This document shows, one piece after another, positions 25,671 through 35,661 of a stretch of DNA of 64,000 nucleotides. The notes under the pieces were generated by a model. That model was not told where the DNA came from. It did not search any database and worked only from the letters and a program-made list of their open reading frames with translations. The DNA lies in contig SVFT01000001.1 of NCBI GenBank assembly GCA_015056735.1, positions 1 through 64,000 on the forward strand. Direction: 5' to 3'. This stretch comes from Lachnospiraceae bacterium. GTDB lineage: Bacteria > Bacillota > Clostridia > Lachnospirales > Lachnospiraceae. The position numbers and the translations under genes are program-made. The stretch's first letter is position 1. Each line of letters opens with the position of its first letter.

Positions 25671-26552
25671 ATGACGATCCTTTCGTATCAGATCTTTAAA
25701 ACAGTGGTGGAAATGGGGAGTTTTCACAAGGCAGCCGATATCCTCGGACTGACGCCCTCGGCAATCAGCCATGCAATCTCTTCATTTGAGAATGAACTCG
25801 GCTTCTCCCTTTTGGTGAGAAGCAAGGCCGGTATCTCGCTTACCAACTATGGCGAGCATCTGCTTCCGTATGTAAATGTCGTGCTGAACAGCGACGAGAG
25901 TCTGCAACAGGCGATCTCGGAACTGAACGGTCTTAAAAAAGGAAAAGTGAAGATCGGCGTTTTCTCCAGTGTCTGCACGACCTGGCTTCCGAATATCATG
26001 CGCTCCTTTAACAGCAAGTTTCCGGAGATCGATATCGAGGTCTTCCAGGGGACATACGATGACGTATCGTACTGGCTCAAGAACGGTGTGGTCGATCTGG
26101 GCTTTCTGTCCGTATCGAGTTCGAAAGATATCCCGATCGAACCGCTTTTTACGGACCCGCTCGTGTGCGTGGTATCGAAGGAGATCGCAGCGACGCTCGA
26201 TCACGATTACATGACGATCGAGGATATGAAGCAGCATCAGTTCGTCACACAGCGTGAGTGTACCGATGCGGACATTCAGAATTTCTTAAAGACCAATAAG
26301 CTGGATGTGAAGTCCAGTTATCACGTGGTGGACGACCTTTCCACCATCGCACTTGTCGAGAAAGGCTTCGGGATCTGTCTGATGCCGCAGCTGACCATGA
26401 CGGATATCCCGTACGATGTCGTATCGTATCCGACGAGGCCGGCTGCCAGCCGTATCATCGGCGTTGCGGCAGTCAATCCGGAGTTCATGGCACCGGCGGT
26501 GCGCAGCATGTACAAGCACATCATCGAATCGTATAAAACGATCGAATCATAG
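25671..26552 (+). CDS. LysR-family transcriptional regulator
   Basis: A 293-aa LysR-type protein: N-terminal winged HTH (SFHKAADILGLTPSAISHAI) and a C-terminal two-lobe effector domain from about residue 88 (KVKIGVFSSVCTTWLP). I start at MTILSYQIF because GGAGGG precedes it. No divergent gene lies beside it, so its target and effector are unknown. LemA follows 45 bp downstream with its own ribosome site. Confidence 0.9.
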   Translation: MTILSYQIFKTVVEMGSFHKAADILGLTPSAISHAISSFENELGFSLLVRSKAGISLTNYGEHLLPYVNVVLNSDESLQQAISELNGLKKGKVKIGVFSSVCTTWLPNIMRSFNSKFPEIDIEVFQGTYDDVSYWLKNGVVDLGFLSVSSSKDIPIEPLFTDPLVCVVSKEIAATLDHDYMTIEDMKQHQFVTQRECTDADIQNFLKTNKLDVKSSYHVVDDLSTIALVEKGFGICLMPQLTMTDIPYDVVSYPTRPAASRIIGVAAVNPEFMAPAVRSMYKHIIESYKTIES

Positions 26553-26597
26553 AAGGCCCGGTGATCCGGAGCCGGCACATATTTAACGGAGGATCTT

Positions 26598-27152
26598 ATG
26601 AAAAAAGGTGTAATAGCGGTAATCGTAGCGGTAGTAGTGATCATTTTGCTTTGCGTGGGACAGTACAATTCGCTGGTGAGCGCACAGACGGAAGTCGAAG
26701 AGCAGGCGGCGAATATCGATACGCAGCTGCAGAGGCGTGCGGATCTGATCCCGAATCTCGTAAAGACGGTAAAGAGCTTTGCAGAGCATGAGACAGCTGT
26801 TTTTTCCGAGGTGACCAAGGCGCGTGAGAACCTGATGGCGGCCGGCACCATGGCAGAGAAGGCGGAAGCAAACGAAGAGATGAATACCGCGCTCGGCAAG
26901 CTCATTGCGATCGCGGAAAGCTATCCGGAACTGAAGTCGGATGCGGTATACACGCAGCTGATGGATGAGCTGGCAGGCACGGAGAACCGTATCGCGTATG
27001 CAAGAGAAGAGTACAATGCGGCGACAGCGTCCTACAACAAGTCGATCCGCGTATTCCCGGGCTCTGTTTTTGCAGGTATGTTCGGCTTTGAGAAGGCACA
27101 GCTGTTTGAAGCTGAAAAGGGCGCTCAGTCTGTTCCGGAGGTTGATCTGTAA
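26598..27152 (+). CDS. LemA family protein
   Basis: A 184-aa protein with an N-terminal membrane anchor (residues 4-22) and a long helical domain containing the LemA block RRADLIPNLVKTVK and YNKSIRVFPGSVFAGMFGF. LemA proteins are membrane-anchored, of uncertain role, and are often paired with TPM-domain proteins, as here. Its TAA shares one base with the ATG of the next gene, so the pair is translationally coupled. Confidence 0.9.
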   Translation: MKKGVIAVIVAVVVIILLCVGQYNSLVSAQTEVEEQAANIDTQLQRRADLIPNLVKTVKSFAEHETAVFSEVTKARENLMAAGTMAEKAEANEEMNTALGKLIAIAESYPELKSDAVYTQLMDELAGTENRIAYAREEYNAATASYNKSIRVFPGSVFAGMFGFEKAQLFEAEKGAQSVPEVDL

Positions 27153-28042
27153 TGCGCATCTTGAAGAAACTCGGGATCGGTCTGGCTGTATGTGCCGTAG
27201 CGGTCCTTATTGCATCCGTTTTTGCTTATTATGAGCAGGCGGAATTCGAAGAAACGATCCTGCCGGAACATACGGAGCTGTTCTTTGTAGAAGACTACAG
27301 CGGTGTGCTGAACGATCTGACCGAAACGGTCATTTATGATAATGCGGAAGCGCTGGAGGCTGCAACAAAAGCGCAGGTGTGCGTGGTGACCGTTCCGAAT
27401 ACGCAGGCGGATTCCCTTGAGGATTTCAGCCGCAAACTGGCAAATGCCTGGGGGATCGGGGATGCAAAGCTTGATAACGGCATCCTTCTGCTGTTTGTGA
27501 CGGATCCGGACGATCCGCATGTACGACTGGAAGTCGGGAAAGGTTTGGAAGGTGCGATCCCGGACGGCAAGGCCGGGAGGCTTCTGGATGACTATGCCGT
27601 TCCTGCAAGAGATGCCGGTGAATGGAATCGTGCAGCCGGCGATACATTTGTGAATGTGGTCGCAGAGATCTATGACGAGTATGGTCTGGAATATCCGGAG
27701 ATCCTCAGGACTTATGACTGGGAATCGGAAGAAGAGGCGGAGAATTACAGCGCGGGGATCCTGGATATCACGGATCCCGTATTCCCGGAGATGAAGGTAA
27801 CGAAGAACACGGCACCCTTTATTGAACGCGTGGCAGAAGCCTTTATCGAAGGACTGGCGATCATCGTTGTGCTCGTCATGTTCTTTGGTTTTGCCGGGCT
27901 GATCCTGTGGATACTCTCCCTGTTTGGAGCCTATGGCGGCAGAGGCGGCTATAGCGGCAGAGGCGGCTTTGGCGGAGGGGGCGGCTTCGGCGGTCATTCC
28001 GGCGGAGGCGGGTCCTTTGGCGGCGGCGGCGCCTCCAGATAG
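27152..28042 (+). CDS. TPM-domain membrane protein (YgcG-like)
   Basis: A 296-aa protein. An N-terminal membrane segment (about 8-25) is followed by an extracytoplasmic TPM domain (about 45-175; ELFFVEDYSGVLNDLTE, GIGDAKLDNGILLL). A second membrane segment lies near 235-258, and the tail is almost only Gly, Ser, Phe and Arg (GGFGGGGGFGGHSGGGG). The TPM fold has been linked to phosphatase activity and membrane-protein repair in other organisms. It is coupled to lemA by a TAATG overlap. Confidence 0.88.
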   Translation: MRILKKLGIGLAVCAVAVLIASVFAYYEQAEFEETILPEHTELFFVEDYSGVLNDLTETVIYDNAEALEAATKAQVCVVTVPNTQADSLEDFSRKLANAWGIGDAKLDNGILLLFVTDPDDPHVRLEVGKGLEGAIPDGKAGRLLDDYAVPARDAGEWNRAAGDTFVNVVAEIYDEYGLEYPEILRTYDWESEEEAENYSAGILDITDPVFPEMKVTKNTAPFIERVAEAFIEGLAIIVVLVMFFGFAGLILWILSLFGAYGGRGGYSGRGGFGGGGGFGGHSGGGGSFGGGGASR

Positions 28043-28810
28043 CTACTGTGCAAAGAAAGAATCAATTCTGTCCAGCAGTTCCTTTTTACCGATCGACTTG
28101 AGCAAATAGTCGATCGGTTTTAAATTGACGACTTCCATAACGACGGATCTGTCCCGGTGTCCTGTCAGGACCATGATCGGGATGGAACAGAGCTCCGGAT
28201 CCTGTCTGAGCATCTCAATGACCTGCGAGCCGTTTGTGATCGGCATCTCATAGTCGAGCAGGATCAGATCTGCGCTGTTGCTTGTCAGGAAACGGATCGC
28301 CTGTACGGCGCCGGAAGCCATCTGGACGTGGTAGTCGTCTTTCAGCCATTCGCGCACGGTCCGAAGGTATGCGATATCATCGTCGATGACGAGAATGCGC
28401 TTGGAATACTTTTTTTCAAACGTATGCGGAAACTTGATATACTGCGTGATATTGGAAAGGACCGTATCCATGTCAAGCGGACGCTGATAGAGCCCGAGGA
28501 TCAGCTCTTCGGGAAGACGATGCTCCAATTGCGCAAGAATATCCGGCTGACCGATCGCCATGATCTTATGGTTGTGGTGCAGAGCCGCGTTCTGGACGAT
28601 ATCGACGCATGCCTTCATATTGGAAGACAGTGTGTCGGGGAACAGGATATAGAGGCTGTAGCCGGAGACCGTCTCGCGGATCCGCGCAGGGTTAGCCTGC
28701 TCCGTAATGGCGGTCAGATCCATATCCGATATCTTTTCTGTCAATGCTTTGGCCAGGAAACTGGGTGATTCGCATATGAGCAGGATCCTGCCCGCGGTAC
28801 TCATCATCAT
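28043..28810 (-). CDS. Response regulator with one intact and one degenerate receiver domain
   Basis: A 255-aa protein with no DNA-binding output domain. The C-terminal ~120 residues are a complete receiver: acidic pocket VIDDDIAYL, phospho-Asp in LILLDYEMP, and Lys in DYLLKSIGK. The N-terminal ~115 residues have a receiver-like layout (RILLICESPSFLAKAL) but lack the acidic pair and the Asp. It overlaps the hybrid-kinase gene by four bases (ATGA), so both are made from one transcript. It may act by protein contact, as CheY-like regulators do. Confidence 0.88.
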   Translation of the reverse strand: MMMSTAGRILLICESPSFLAKALTEKISDMDLTAITEQANPARIRETVSGYSLYILFPDTLSSNMKACVDIVQNAALHHNHKIMAIGQPDILAQLEHRLPEELILGLYQRPLDMDTVLSNITQYIKFPHTFEKKYSKRILVIDDDIAYLRTVREWLKDDYHVQMASGAVQAIRFLTSNSADLILLDYEMPITNGSQVIEMLRQDPELCSIPIMVLTGHRDRSVVMEVVNLKPIDYLLKSIGKKELLDRIDSFFAQ

Positions 28811-31248
28811 TGACGTTTCTCCTTCCGTGTATCAGCTGCCGCTATGATGGCATCATAGTCGAGGTTAAAGAGCGCGTCCTCAATCTCAGCAAGTCTTCGC
28901 TCGTTTTCTTCCGAGATCGCACATCGTTTCAGATCGTCCAGCATATTTTCCAGCATATCGTGGTCCATTGCCATCGCAGCCTCTTCGAGGGACTGCCATG
29001 CATCGGACGGAACAGGCATGCGTTCGGCATCATCTGCCTGTGTCCCCGGATTATACGAGTCAAAATCGATCGAAGCGAGCTTGTCATCCAGGGCGGACAG
29101 AAGTGATAAAAGCTTGGGCGTCAGAGCGGTGACAAATCCGGAATCGCCGCATTTTGCCGCGTTTTCAAGGGCGGCGGCAAGTCCGCTTAATTCCATGGCG
29201 CCGATGGTCGCGGCTGATGATTTCAGCGCGTGCACTTTTACGGCGTAGTCGCCGAGTTCGTTCTTCTGAAGGAGCGAAGCGATGATCTTGCGCGTCTCGT
29301 CCGTGCTTTTATGAAAGACTTTGATGACGGACAGGTAACTCTTGACGGATCCGCACGCCTTAAGACCGATCGCGGTATCCAGTTCTTTGATCGCCTTCAG
29401 GTAATCGGGTGCATTCAGATCTGTTTCCACGGCATGTTCGGTCTTTTTTACTTTGCCCTCCGGAAGATAGCGAAGGAGTATTTTTTCAAGCTTTTCTCCG
29501 TTGACCGGCTTGGGACAGAAGTCCGTAAACCCTGCATCAAGATACATCTCTCTTGCGCCCACGATCGCATTCGCGGTAAGCGCGATGCAGGGAACGAGCG
29601 CGTGCGCCGGCATCCTGCGGATCTGCTTTAATACCTCGATCCCGTCCATATCCGACATCATGTGATCGATGAAGATCATATCGTATGTATTGTCCCCGGC
29701 TGCGGCGAGGCCTTCCTTGCCGGACTCCGCCGTATCGATCGTAAGCTGCGTCGGCGAAAGGAGCTCTCTGATTACCTGCAGATTGACAGGTGCGTCATCG
29801 ATCACGAGGATTCTTGCATCCGGTGCGACGAAGAGCTCGCGATAATCGGCATATGTCTCGCCGACAATGTCCGTCACATCAAATACACCGATCGGCGTTG
29901 GATCGACGACCTGTTGCCTGATCGAAAATGAGAAAACGCTTCCCCGGCCGTATGTACTTTTGACCTGAAGCTTACTGCCCATCAGATCGAGCAGACGGTT
30001 TGTGATGCTAAGTCCGAGGCCTGAACCGACTACGCCTTGGTTGGCGTCCGACTCAAATCTGGTAAACGGCGAGGAGAGCTTTGCGATATCTTCGGAGCGG
30101 ATACCGATGCCGGAGTCTTCCACCGTGAAGCGCAGGTTGATCGATCCGTCATCTTCCGGCGTATAGGTCACATAGAGGCCTACAGAGCCGGCGCGCGTGT
30201 ATTTGACCGCATTGGTCAAAAGGTTCATGACACACTGTCTGATACGCACAACATCGCCCATCAGTCTGTCCGGGATCGCCGCATCCGCTTCCCAGAAGAA
30301 GGAGAGGGAAGCATTTTTGGTCCGAAGCTCCGTCATGTTGACAAGATCACTGATGAGGAGGCGAAGACCGTATTCCGCAGGGACGATCTCAAACTTGCCG
30401 GTCTCGACCTTGGCAAGATCCAGAATATCGTTTAAGAGGGCCAGGAGCGCATTGCCGGCATCCAGGATATGACCGGCGCGCCGCTTGGTCTCTTTTTCTT
30501 TGCTCTCACGCAGGATCAGCTCATCCATGCCAAGGACGGTATTGATCGGTGTTCTGATCTCATGCGACATATTTGCAAGGAACACGTCTTTGGTCCGATT
30601 CGCGCTCTCCGCAAGCTCCTTGTGCATAAGCGCCTCTTCCGAGATCTGCCTGATCGTCTCTTCGCGTTTAAAACGTTCAAATCGTTCCATAAACCAGAAT
30701 TTGGACGCCCACATCATGGCGAATGTGAAGAGTATGACGTTCAGATAGGTGGAAACGCCTCGCATACCGGCTGAATATAGCCCCAGAAGGCTCAGGAGCA
30801 TCGCGACGAACAGATTGAACAGGGAAAAGACCGGAAGCAGGAAGACTGCCACCGACGGTAAGAGAAAAGCAAGGCACCAGCCGATAAAGACGAGCGGTGC
30901 GCCACTTTTGATTTTGATATAGAGCTCCAGAGTCGCCCAATGCGGGACCAGAAGCGCAAAGACATAATGGACACATTCCAGACGGAATGCAGTCTTCGGG
31001 GTGGATGTTTTCAAAAGATATGTCAAAAGGAGCGTGACGCCGCCCATGAGAGAACCGGTTCCGAAGATCACCAGGCCACCGGCCGTGCTCACATCGAGGA
31101 ACTGACCGCGGATCGCTGCCGAAAGAAGGGATTCCAGGCTCACGCAAAGCAAAATAAGGGCACCGACACGGATCACATGATTCTGCGTCAAAATGATATC
31201 CTGCCGAAACCCTTTGTATTTACCGATCGCTCTGTCGTACAATTTCAT
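28807..31248 (-). CDS. Hybrid histidine kinase (membrane, HisKA-HATPase-REC-HPt)
   Basis: A 813-aa multidomain sensor. The N-terminal ~190 residues hold about six membrane spans without a large outer loop, so the signal may be sensed in or near the membrane. The dimerisation helix has the phospho-His near residue 229 (ANMSHEIRTPINTVLGM). An ATP-binding domain follows (NLLTNAVKYT, GSGLGLSIT). Then come a receiver (VIDDAPVNL, MIFIDHMMSDMDG, CPKPVNG) and a C-terminal HPt domain (VHALKSSAATIG). The start at MKLYDRA follows GGGGAG. Its partner regulator overlaps its 3' end. It lies next to a divergent chemoreceptor gene. Confidence 0.93.
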   Translation of the reverse strand: MKLYDRAIGKYKGFRQDIILTQNHVIRVGALILLCVSLESLLSAAIRGQFLDVSTAGGLVIFGTGSLMGGVTLLLTYLLKTSTPKTAFRLECVHYVFALLVPHWATLELYIKIKSGAPLVFIGWCLAFLLPSVAVFLLPVFSLFNLFVAMLLSLLGLYSAGMRGVSTYLNVILFTFAMMWASKFWFMERFERFKREETIRQISEEALMHKELAESANRTKDVFLANMSHEIRTPINTVLGMDELILRESKEKETKRRAGHILDAGNALLALLNDILDLAKVETGKFEIVPAEYGLRLLISDLVNMTELRTKNASLSFFWEADAAIPDRLMGDVVRIRQCVMNLLTNAVKYTRAGSVGLYVTYTPEDDGSINLRFTVEDSGIGIRSEDIAKLSSPFTRFESDANQGVVGSGLGLSITNRLLDLMGSKLQVKSTYGRGSVFSFSIRQQVVDPTPIGVFDVTDIVGETYADYRELFVAPDARILVIDDAPVNLQVIRELLSPTQLTIDTAESGKEGLAAAGDNTYDMIFIDHMMSDMDGIEVLKQIRRMPAHALVPCIALTANAIVGAREMYLDAGFTDFCPKPVNGEKLEKILLRYLPEGKVKKTEHAVETDLNAPDYLKAIKELDTAIGLKACGSVKSYLSVIKVFHKSTDETRKIIASLLQKNELGDYAVKVHALKSSAATIGAMELSGLAAALENAAKCGDSGFVTALTPKLLSLLSALDDKLASIDFDSYNPGTQADDAERMPVPSDAWQSLEEAAMAMDHDMLENMLDDLKRCAISEENERRLAEIEDALFNLDYDAIIAAADTRKEKRQ

Positions 31249-31514
31249 GACTCTCCCCTCGTGAATCCATGAAATAAGAAAAGATAGCGTATTCCTATGA
31301 TACCATAGAGGGCCTGCCGTAAACAAGGAAGTACCGCGTGATGAAAAAGAATTTATAAAAATTTTGTACGGTTCGGTATAAACTTTTGGAATAGTTCATA
31401 CGATATGAAGTATTATAAAGAACGGATTTAATAAAAAATTTAGCATATTTTTTCAATTATTTGTTTTATAATGAACATAAGAAAGAATTTTGGGTCATGA
31501 AAGGAGAACAAAGT

Positions 31515-33212
31515 ATGGGAAAGGCGAAGAGAAATCTTAAGGAGAAAGGAATCCACTTATCAATGGTACTTCTGCTGATCGGCATCATCCCGTTGATCGC
31601 TGTTTCAGCGATATCCGTGATCGCTAATTCATTCAAAAGCAAGAGCAGTATTGAAGCGATCATTTACTCCAAACTGAACGCAAGCGCGATCACGATGGGG
31701 AAATATTTTGAATATGATATCGAACATGATGTGTTTGAACCGCTCGATGCGGCTTCACTGGAATATATCGACTGTCTGAAAAATGAAGACATCGAACTGA
31801 CGGTCTTTGAAGCAGACACGCGTGTAACGACATCCATTGCGGATCCGAACAATCCGACCGGCCGTAATGTGGGGACCAAGGCAAAAGACGGTATCTGGGA
31901 TATCGTAAGCAAGGGCGGGATCGTCCAGGATAAGAACGTTCAGATCGCGGGCGAAGACTACTATGTATGCTATGTTCCGCTCTATTCGGGCGATCAGGTC
32001 TGGGGCATGGCTTTTGCCGGTACGCATATGAGCCATGTATCCGACATCATCACTTCGATGACGGTTTCGATGGTCCTGATCGCGCTGCTGTGCGTGATCG
32101 CGATCGGTATTGTGATCTTCCTGATCTCCAACAGGATCAAACATTCGATCAGGCAGGAAGTTAAGCAGATCGTTACGATCGCAGACGGTGATCTGACATC
32201 TGATGAAAGAATGCATTCCAGCATCTTCGAGTTCAATCAGATCGCAGCGGCGATCGTACGCCTCAAAGAGGGTCTGACTGAGATCATCGGCAATGTACAG
32301 AGTATTTCTACCAACTTAAACGATACTTCCGTAGGCGTAGCGGAATCCGCTGAGTCCGGTGCGGAAGGCTCCAGACATATCAAAGAAGCCATCGACGAGC
32401 TCGCACATGCCGCGCAGAGCATGGCAGAGAGCGTACAGGATGTCAACGAGCAGGTCGGCGAGATGGATAACAACATCGTCGGTATCTCCGATAACGTTGA
32501 GCGCTTAAGCGACAGCTCGCGCAATATCAAGAAGGCAAACGAGGAAGTTGAACAGTTCATGGACAATCTGTATCAGAGTTCCCTGGATTCCGTACAGGCA
32601 GTCAACAGCATCAACGAGTCTGTAGGCGAGACCAACAAGTCCATCGAAAAGATCAACGATGCGATCAAACTGATCATCGATATTGCAAGCCAGACGAATC
32701 TCTTAAGCTTAAATGCCAGCATTGAAGCCGCAAGAGCCGGCGTAGCAGGCAAGGGCTTTGCAGTCGTAGCGGAAGAGATCGGCAAGCTCGCAGAGCAGTC
32801 TTCGGAAGATGCAAATACGATCAAGGCGATCGCGGACGAGATCATGGAACGTTCCGAAAAAGCGGTTCAGGCTTCCGAGAACGTAAAGGACATCATAGAT
32901 AAAGAGCAGGATCTTGTGAACAAGACGCAGGAGAAGATCAAGGTCCTGAACGAAGAGATCGAAAGCTCGATCGAGCAGATCGATTCCATCAGCAGACAGA
33001 CACAGGAACTCGAGACGGTCAAGACCAACATCATCGCAAACATCAGCGACCTCTCGGCAGTATCCGAAGAGAACGCTGCAAGCAACCAGGAAGTCAACGC
33101 ATCGATCATGGGCGTTACGGACAACATTGCAAGCATCAGTGATGAGACGACCGGTGTCAAGGACCAGGCGGTTGAGCTGAACAAGCAGATGCAGCGTTTC
33201 AAGATCAAATAA
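31515..33212 (+). CDS. Methyl-accepting chemotaxis protein with Cache-type sensor
   Basis: A 565-aa chemoreceptor. Membrane span 1 (about residues 17-38) is followed by an outer single-Cache-like domain (about 45-165; VFEPLDAASLEYIDCL ... DYYVCYVPLYSGDQVWG). Span 2 (about 180-203), a HAMP-like linker and a long signalling coiled coil follow. The conserved hairpin tip reads [22 protein letters not shown]. Start at MGKAKRN after AAAGGAG. The ligand is unknown. Its presence implies chemotaxis proteins elsewhere in the genome. Confidence 0.93.
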   Translation: MGKAKRNLKEKGIHLSMVLLLIGIIPLIAVSAISVIANSFKSKSSIEAIIYSKLNASAITMGKYFEYDIEHDVFEPLDAASLEYIDCLKNEDIELTVFEADTRVTTSIADPNNPTGRNVGTKAKDGIWDIVSKGGIVQDKNVQIAGEDYYVCYVPLYSGDQVWGMAFAGTHMSHVSDIITSMTVSMVLIALLCVIAIGIVIFLISNRIKHSIRQEVKQIVTIADGDLTSDERMHSSIFEFNQIAAAIVRLKEGLTEIIGNVQSISTNLNDTSVGVAESAESGAEGSRHIKEAIDELAHAAQSMAESVQDVNEQVGEMDNNIVGISDNVERLSDSSRNIKKANEEVEQFMDNLYQSSLDSVQAVNSINESVGETNKSIEKINDAIKLIIDIASQTNLLSLNASIEAARAGVAGKGFAVVAEEIGKLAEQSSEDANTIKAIADEIMERSEKAVQASENVKDIIDKEQDLVNKTQEKIKVLNEEIESSIEQIDSISRQTQELETVKTNIIANISDLSAVSEENAASNQEVNASIMGVTDNIASISDETTGVKDQAVELNKQMQRFKIK

Positions 33213-33250
33213 CAAATTGCAAGATGTGAGTTTTTCGTTTCTACCCCAAG

Positions 33251-33284
33251 AAAGAGGCCTCCCGGAGATCCGGGGGGCCTCTTT
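33251..33284 (+). terminator. Chemoreceptor terminator
   Basis: AAAGAGGCCTCCCGGA-gat-CCGGGGGGCCTCTTT, a nearly perfect 15-bp stem ending in TTT. Confidence 0.85.
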
Positions 33285-33297
33285 GCATAGGTTGGGA

Positions 33298-33327
33298 TTG
33301 TTTCGCAATTTGCAGATGTGTTATACT
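33298..33327 (+). promoter_or_regulatory. metY-metA promoter
   Basis: TTGTTT (33298-33303), 18 bp and TATACT (33322-33327) lie about 75 bases before metY. I looked for a SAM (S-box) riboswitch or a T-box in the leader and saw neither. Confidence 0.5.
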
Positions 33328-33402
33328 GTAAAGGATTTGGTGCTTTAAAGGGGCGACTTAAATGAAAAATAGACTACTTTTTTCAGAGGAGGAATCTGAC
33401 AG

Positions 33403-34686
33403 ATGAGTGATTACAGAATGGGAACCAAGTGCGTACAGGGTGGCTATACACCGGCAAACGGTGAGCCGAGACAGATCCCGATCGTACAGTCTACGACTTT
33501 TAAATATGCGACAAGTGAAGATATGGGCAAGCTTTTTGACCTTGAAGCAAGCGGCTATTTCTATACACGTCTGCAGAATCCGACCAATGACTATGTGGCG
33601 GCCAAGATCGCTGAGCTCGAGGGCGGCACGGCAGCGATGCTGACATCTTCCGGCCAGGCGGCGAATTTCTTTGCGCTTTTTAATATCTGCGGCAACGGCG
33701 ATCATATCGTTTCTTCTTCAAGCATCTACGGCGGTACGTTCAACCTGATCTCCGTGACGATGGCGCGCATGGGGATCGATGTGACATTCGTTGCACCGGA
33801 CTGCACGGAAGAAGAGTTGAACGCGGCATTCCGCCCGAATACAAAGGCTGTATTCGGTGAGACGATCGCCAATCCGGCGCTGACCGTACTTGATATCGAG
33901 CTGTATGCAAAATGCGCGCATGCGCATGGCGTGCCGCTTATTGTGGACAATACATTCGCAACACCCGTAAACTGCAGACCGTTTGAGTGGGGTGCGGATA
34001 TCGTCACACATTCAACGACAAAATACATGGATGGTCACGGCGTTGCGGTCGGCGGTGCGATCGTAGATTCCGGCAAGTTTGACTGGATGGCGCATGCCGA
34101 TAAGTTCCCCGGTCTTTGCACACCGGACGAGAGCTACCATGGTCTGACATATGCCGAGAAGTTCGGCAAGGAAGGCGCTTTTATCACAAAGTGTACCGCG
34201 CAGCTGATGAGAGACCTCGGTTCGATCCAGTCACCGCAGCATGCTTTTTACTTAAATCTCGGACTGGAGAGCCTGCATGTCCGCATGCCGCGCCATTGTG
34301 AGAACGGCCAGGCGGTTGCGGAGTTCCTTGAAAAGCACCCGAAGGTAGTAAAGGTCAACTACTGCGGTCTTCCGGGTGACCGTTTCCATGAACAGGCCAA
34401 AAAGTATCTGCCGAACGGCTCCTGCGGCGTTGTCAGCTTTGAACTTGCCGGCGGAAGAGAAGCGGCGCAGGTATTCATGAGACATCTGAAACTGGCGGCG
34501 ATCGAGACGCATGTGGCGGATGCGAGAACATGCTGCCTCAATCCCGCAACATCCACGCACCGTCAGATGACAGACGAGCAGCTTGCGGCAGCAGGCATCC
34601 CGGCAGGGCTTGTTCGTATGTCCTGCGGTCTTGAGAGCAAGGAGGACCTGGTCGCGGATATCGCGCAGGCATTGGATCAGATTTAA
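33403..34686 (+). CDS. metY: O-acetylhomoserine sulfhydrylase
   Basis: A 427-aa Cys/Met-metabolism PLP enzyme. It most resembles O-acetylhomoserine aminocarboxypropyltransferases, which make homocysteine directly from O-acetylhomoserine and sulfide. Motifs: FYTRLQNPTND, SSGQAANFFAL, and the PLP-lysine in HSTTKYMDGHG. AGAGGAGG precedes the ATG. It is followed 18 bp later by metA, whose product supplies its acyl-homoserine substrate. Confidence 0.93.
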   Translation: MSDYRMGTKCVQGGYTPANGEPRQIPIVQSTTFKYATSEDMGKLFDLEASGYFYTRLQNPTNDYVAAKIAELEGGTAAMLTSSGQAANFFALFNICGNGDHIVSSSSIYGGTFNLISVTMARMGIDVTFVAPDCTEEELNAAFRPNTKAVFGETIANPALTVLDIELYAKCAHAHGVPLIVDNTFATPVNCRPFEWGADIVTHSTTKYMDGHGVAVGGAIVDSGKFDWMAHADKFPGLCTPDESYHGLTYAEKFGKEGAFITKCTAQLMRDLGSIQSPQHAFYLNLGLESLHVRMPRHCENGQAVAEFLEKHPKVVKVNYCGLPGDRFHEQAKKYLPNGSCGVVSFELAGGREAAQVFMRHLKLAAIETHVADARTCCLNPATSTHRQMTDEQLAAAGIPAGLVRMSCGLESKEDLVADIAQALDQI

Positions 34687-34704
34687 GGAGAGTTATTTTA
34701 AGTT

Positions 34705-35646
34705 ATGCCCATTAAGATTCCGAACAGCTTACCCGCGGCGGAGACGCTCCGCAGCGAAAATATATTTGTCATGACCGAGGACAGAGCGATCAAGCAGGAT
34801 ATTCGTCCGCTTGAGATCCTCATGGTCAACCTGATGCCCAAGAAGATCCCGACGGAGACACAGTTTTCCCGTATCCTCGGCAATACGCCGCTTCAGATCA
34901 ACTTGGAGCTTGTGGCACCTGCGTCGCACGAATCCAAGAATACGCCGGTAGAGCATCTCCAGCGATTCTACAAGAGCTTTAGTGAAGTACGCGACCGCAA
35001 ATTCGACGGCTGCATCATTACAGGGGCGCCGCTTGATTTTGTTGAGTATGAGGATGTGGATTATTGGGATGAGGTTGTGGAGATCCTCGACTGGACCAAA
35101 TCGCATGTCCACAGTTCGATCTTCCTGTGCTGGGGCGCACTTGCAGCCTACTATCACTTCTACGGCATCCGCAAGTATGAACTTCCGGAGAAGCTGTTTG
35201 GCGTCTTCCCGCATACGGTGGATTACAAGCAGTCGATCCTCTTCCGTGGTTTTGATGATGTGTTTTATGTGCCGCATTCCCGTCATGTGAACGTGCGCCG
35301 GGAAGACGTGGAGAAGGTGCCGGAGCTCAAGATCCTGGCAAGCTCCGAGAAGACAGGCGTGCATGTTGCGATGACGCAGGGCGGCCGCCGGATCTTTGTG
35401 CTCGGTCATATGGAGTATGATCCCGATACGCTGAAGCAGGAATATGACCGCGACGTTGCGGCAGGGCTTCCGATCCATGTACCGGACAATTATTATCCGG
35501 ATGATGATCCGACCAAGCCACCGCTGGTACGCTGGCGTGCGCATGCGAATCTTTTCTACAGCAACTGGCTGAACTACTTCGTATACCAGTCTACGCCCTA
35601 TGATGTCATGGAGATCGACGGCAGGGAAAAGAGCGCGGAAGAATAA
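34705..35646 (+). CDS. metA: Homoserine O-acyltransferase MetA
   Basis: A 313-aa MetA-type enzyme that acylates homoserine. The sequence keeps E. coli MetA numbering through the active site: Cys142 lies in FLCWGALAAYY, and GHMEYDPDTL carries the His-x-Glu pair. Position 111, known to sort succinyl- (Gly) from acetyl-CoA (Glu) users, is Asp here (TGAPLDFVEY). An acidic residue favours acetyl-CoA, in line with the MetY partner, but Asp is not the textbook residue. It is the second gene of the metY-metA operon. Confidence 0.95.
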   Translation: MPIKIPNSLPAAETLRSENIFVMTEDRAIKQDIRPLEILMVNLMPKKIPTETQFSRILGNTPLQINLELVAPASHESKNTPVEHLQRFYKSFSEVRDRKFDGCIITGAPLDFVEYEDVDYWDEVVEILDWTKSHVHSSIFLCWGALAAYYHFYGIRKYELPEKLFGVFPHTVDYKQSILFRGFDDVFYVPHSRHVNVRREDVEKVPELKILASSEKTGVHVAMTQGGRRIFVLGHMEYDPDTLKQEYDRDVAAGLPIHVPDNYYPDDDPTKPPLVRWRAHANLFYSNWLNYFVYQSTPYDVMEIDGREKSAEE

Positions 35647-35661
35647 AACGACAGTTTTTGA

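Noticed and set aside
33213-33402. Possible SAM (S-box) riboswitch or T-box before metY
   Set aside because: None of the conserved S-box or T-box core sequences is present; only a terminator of the previous gene and a plain promoter are seen.
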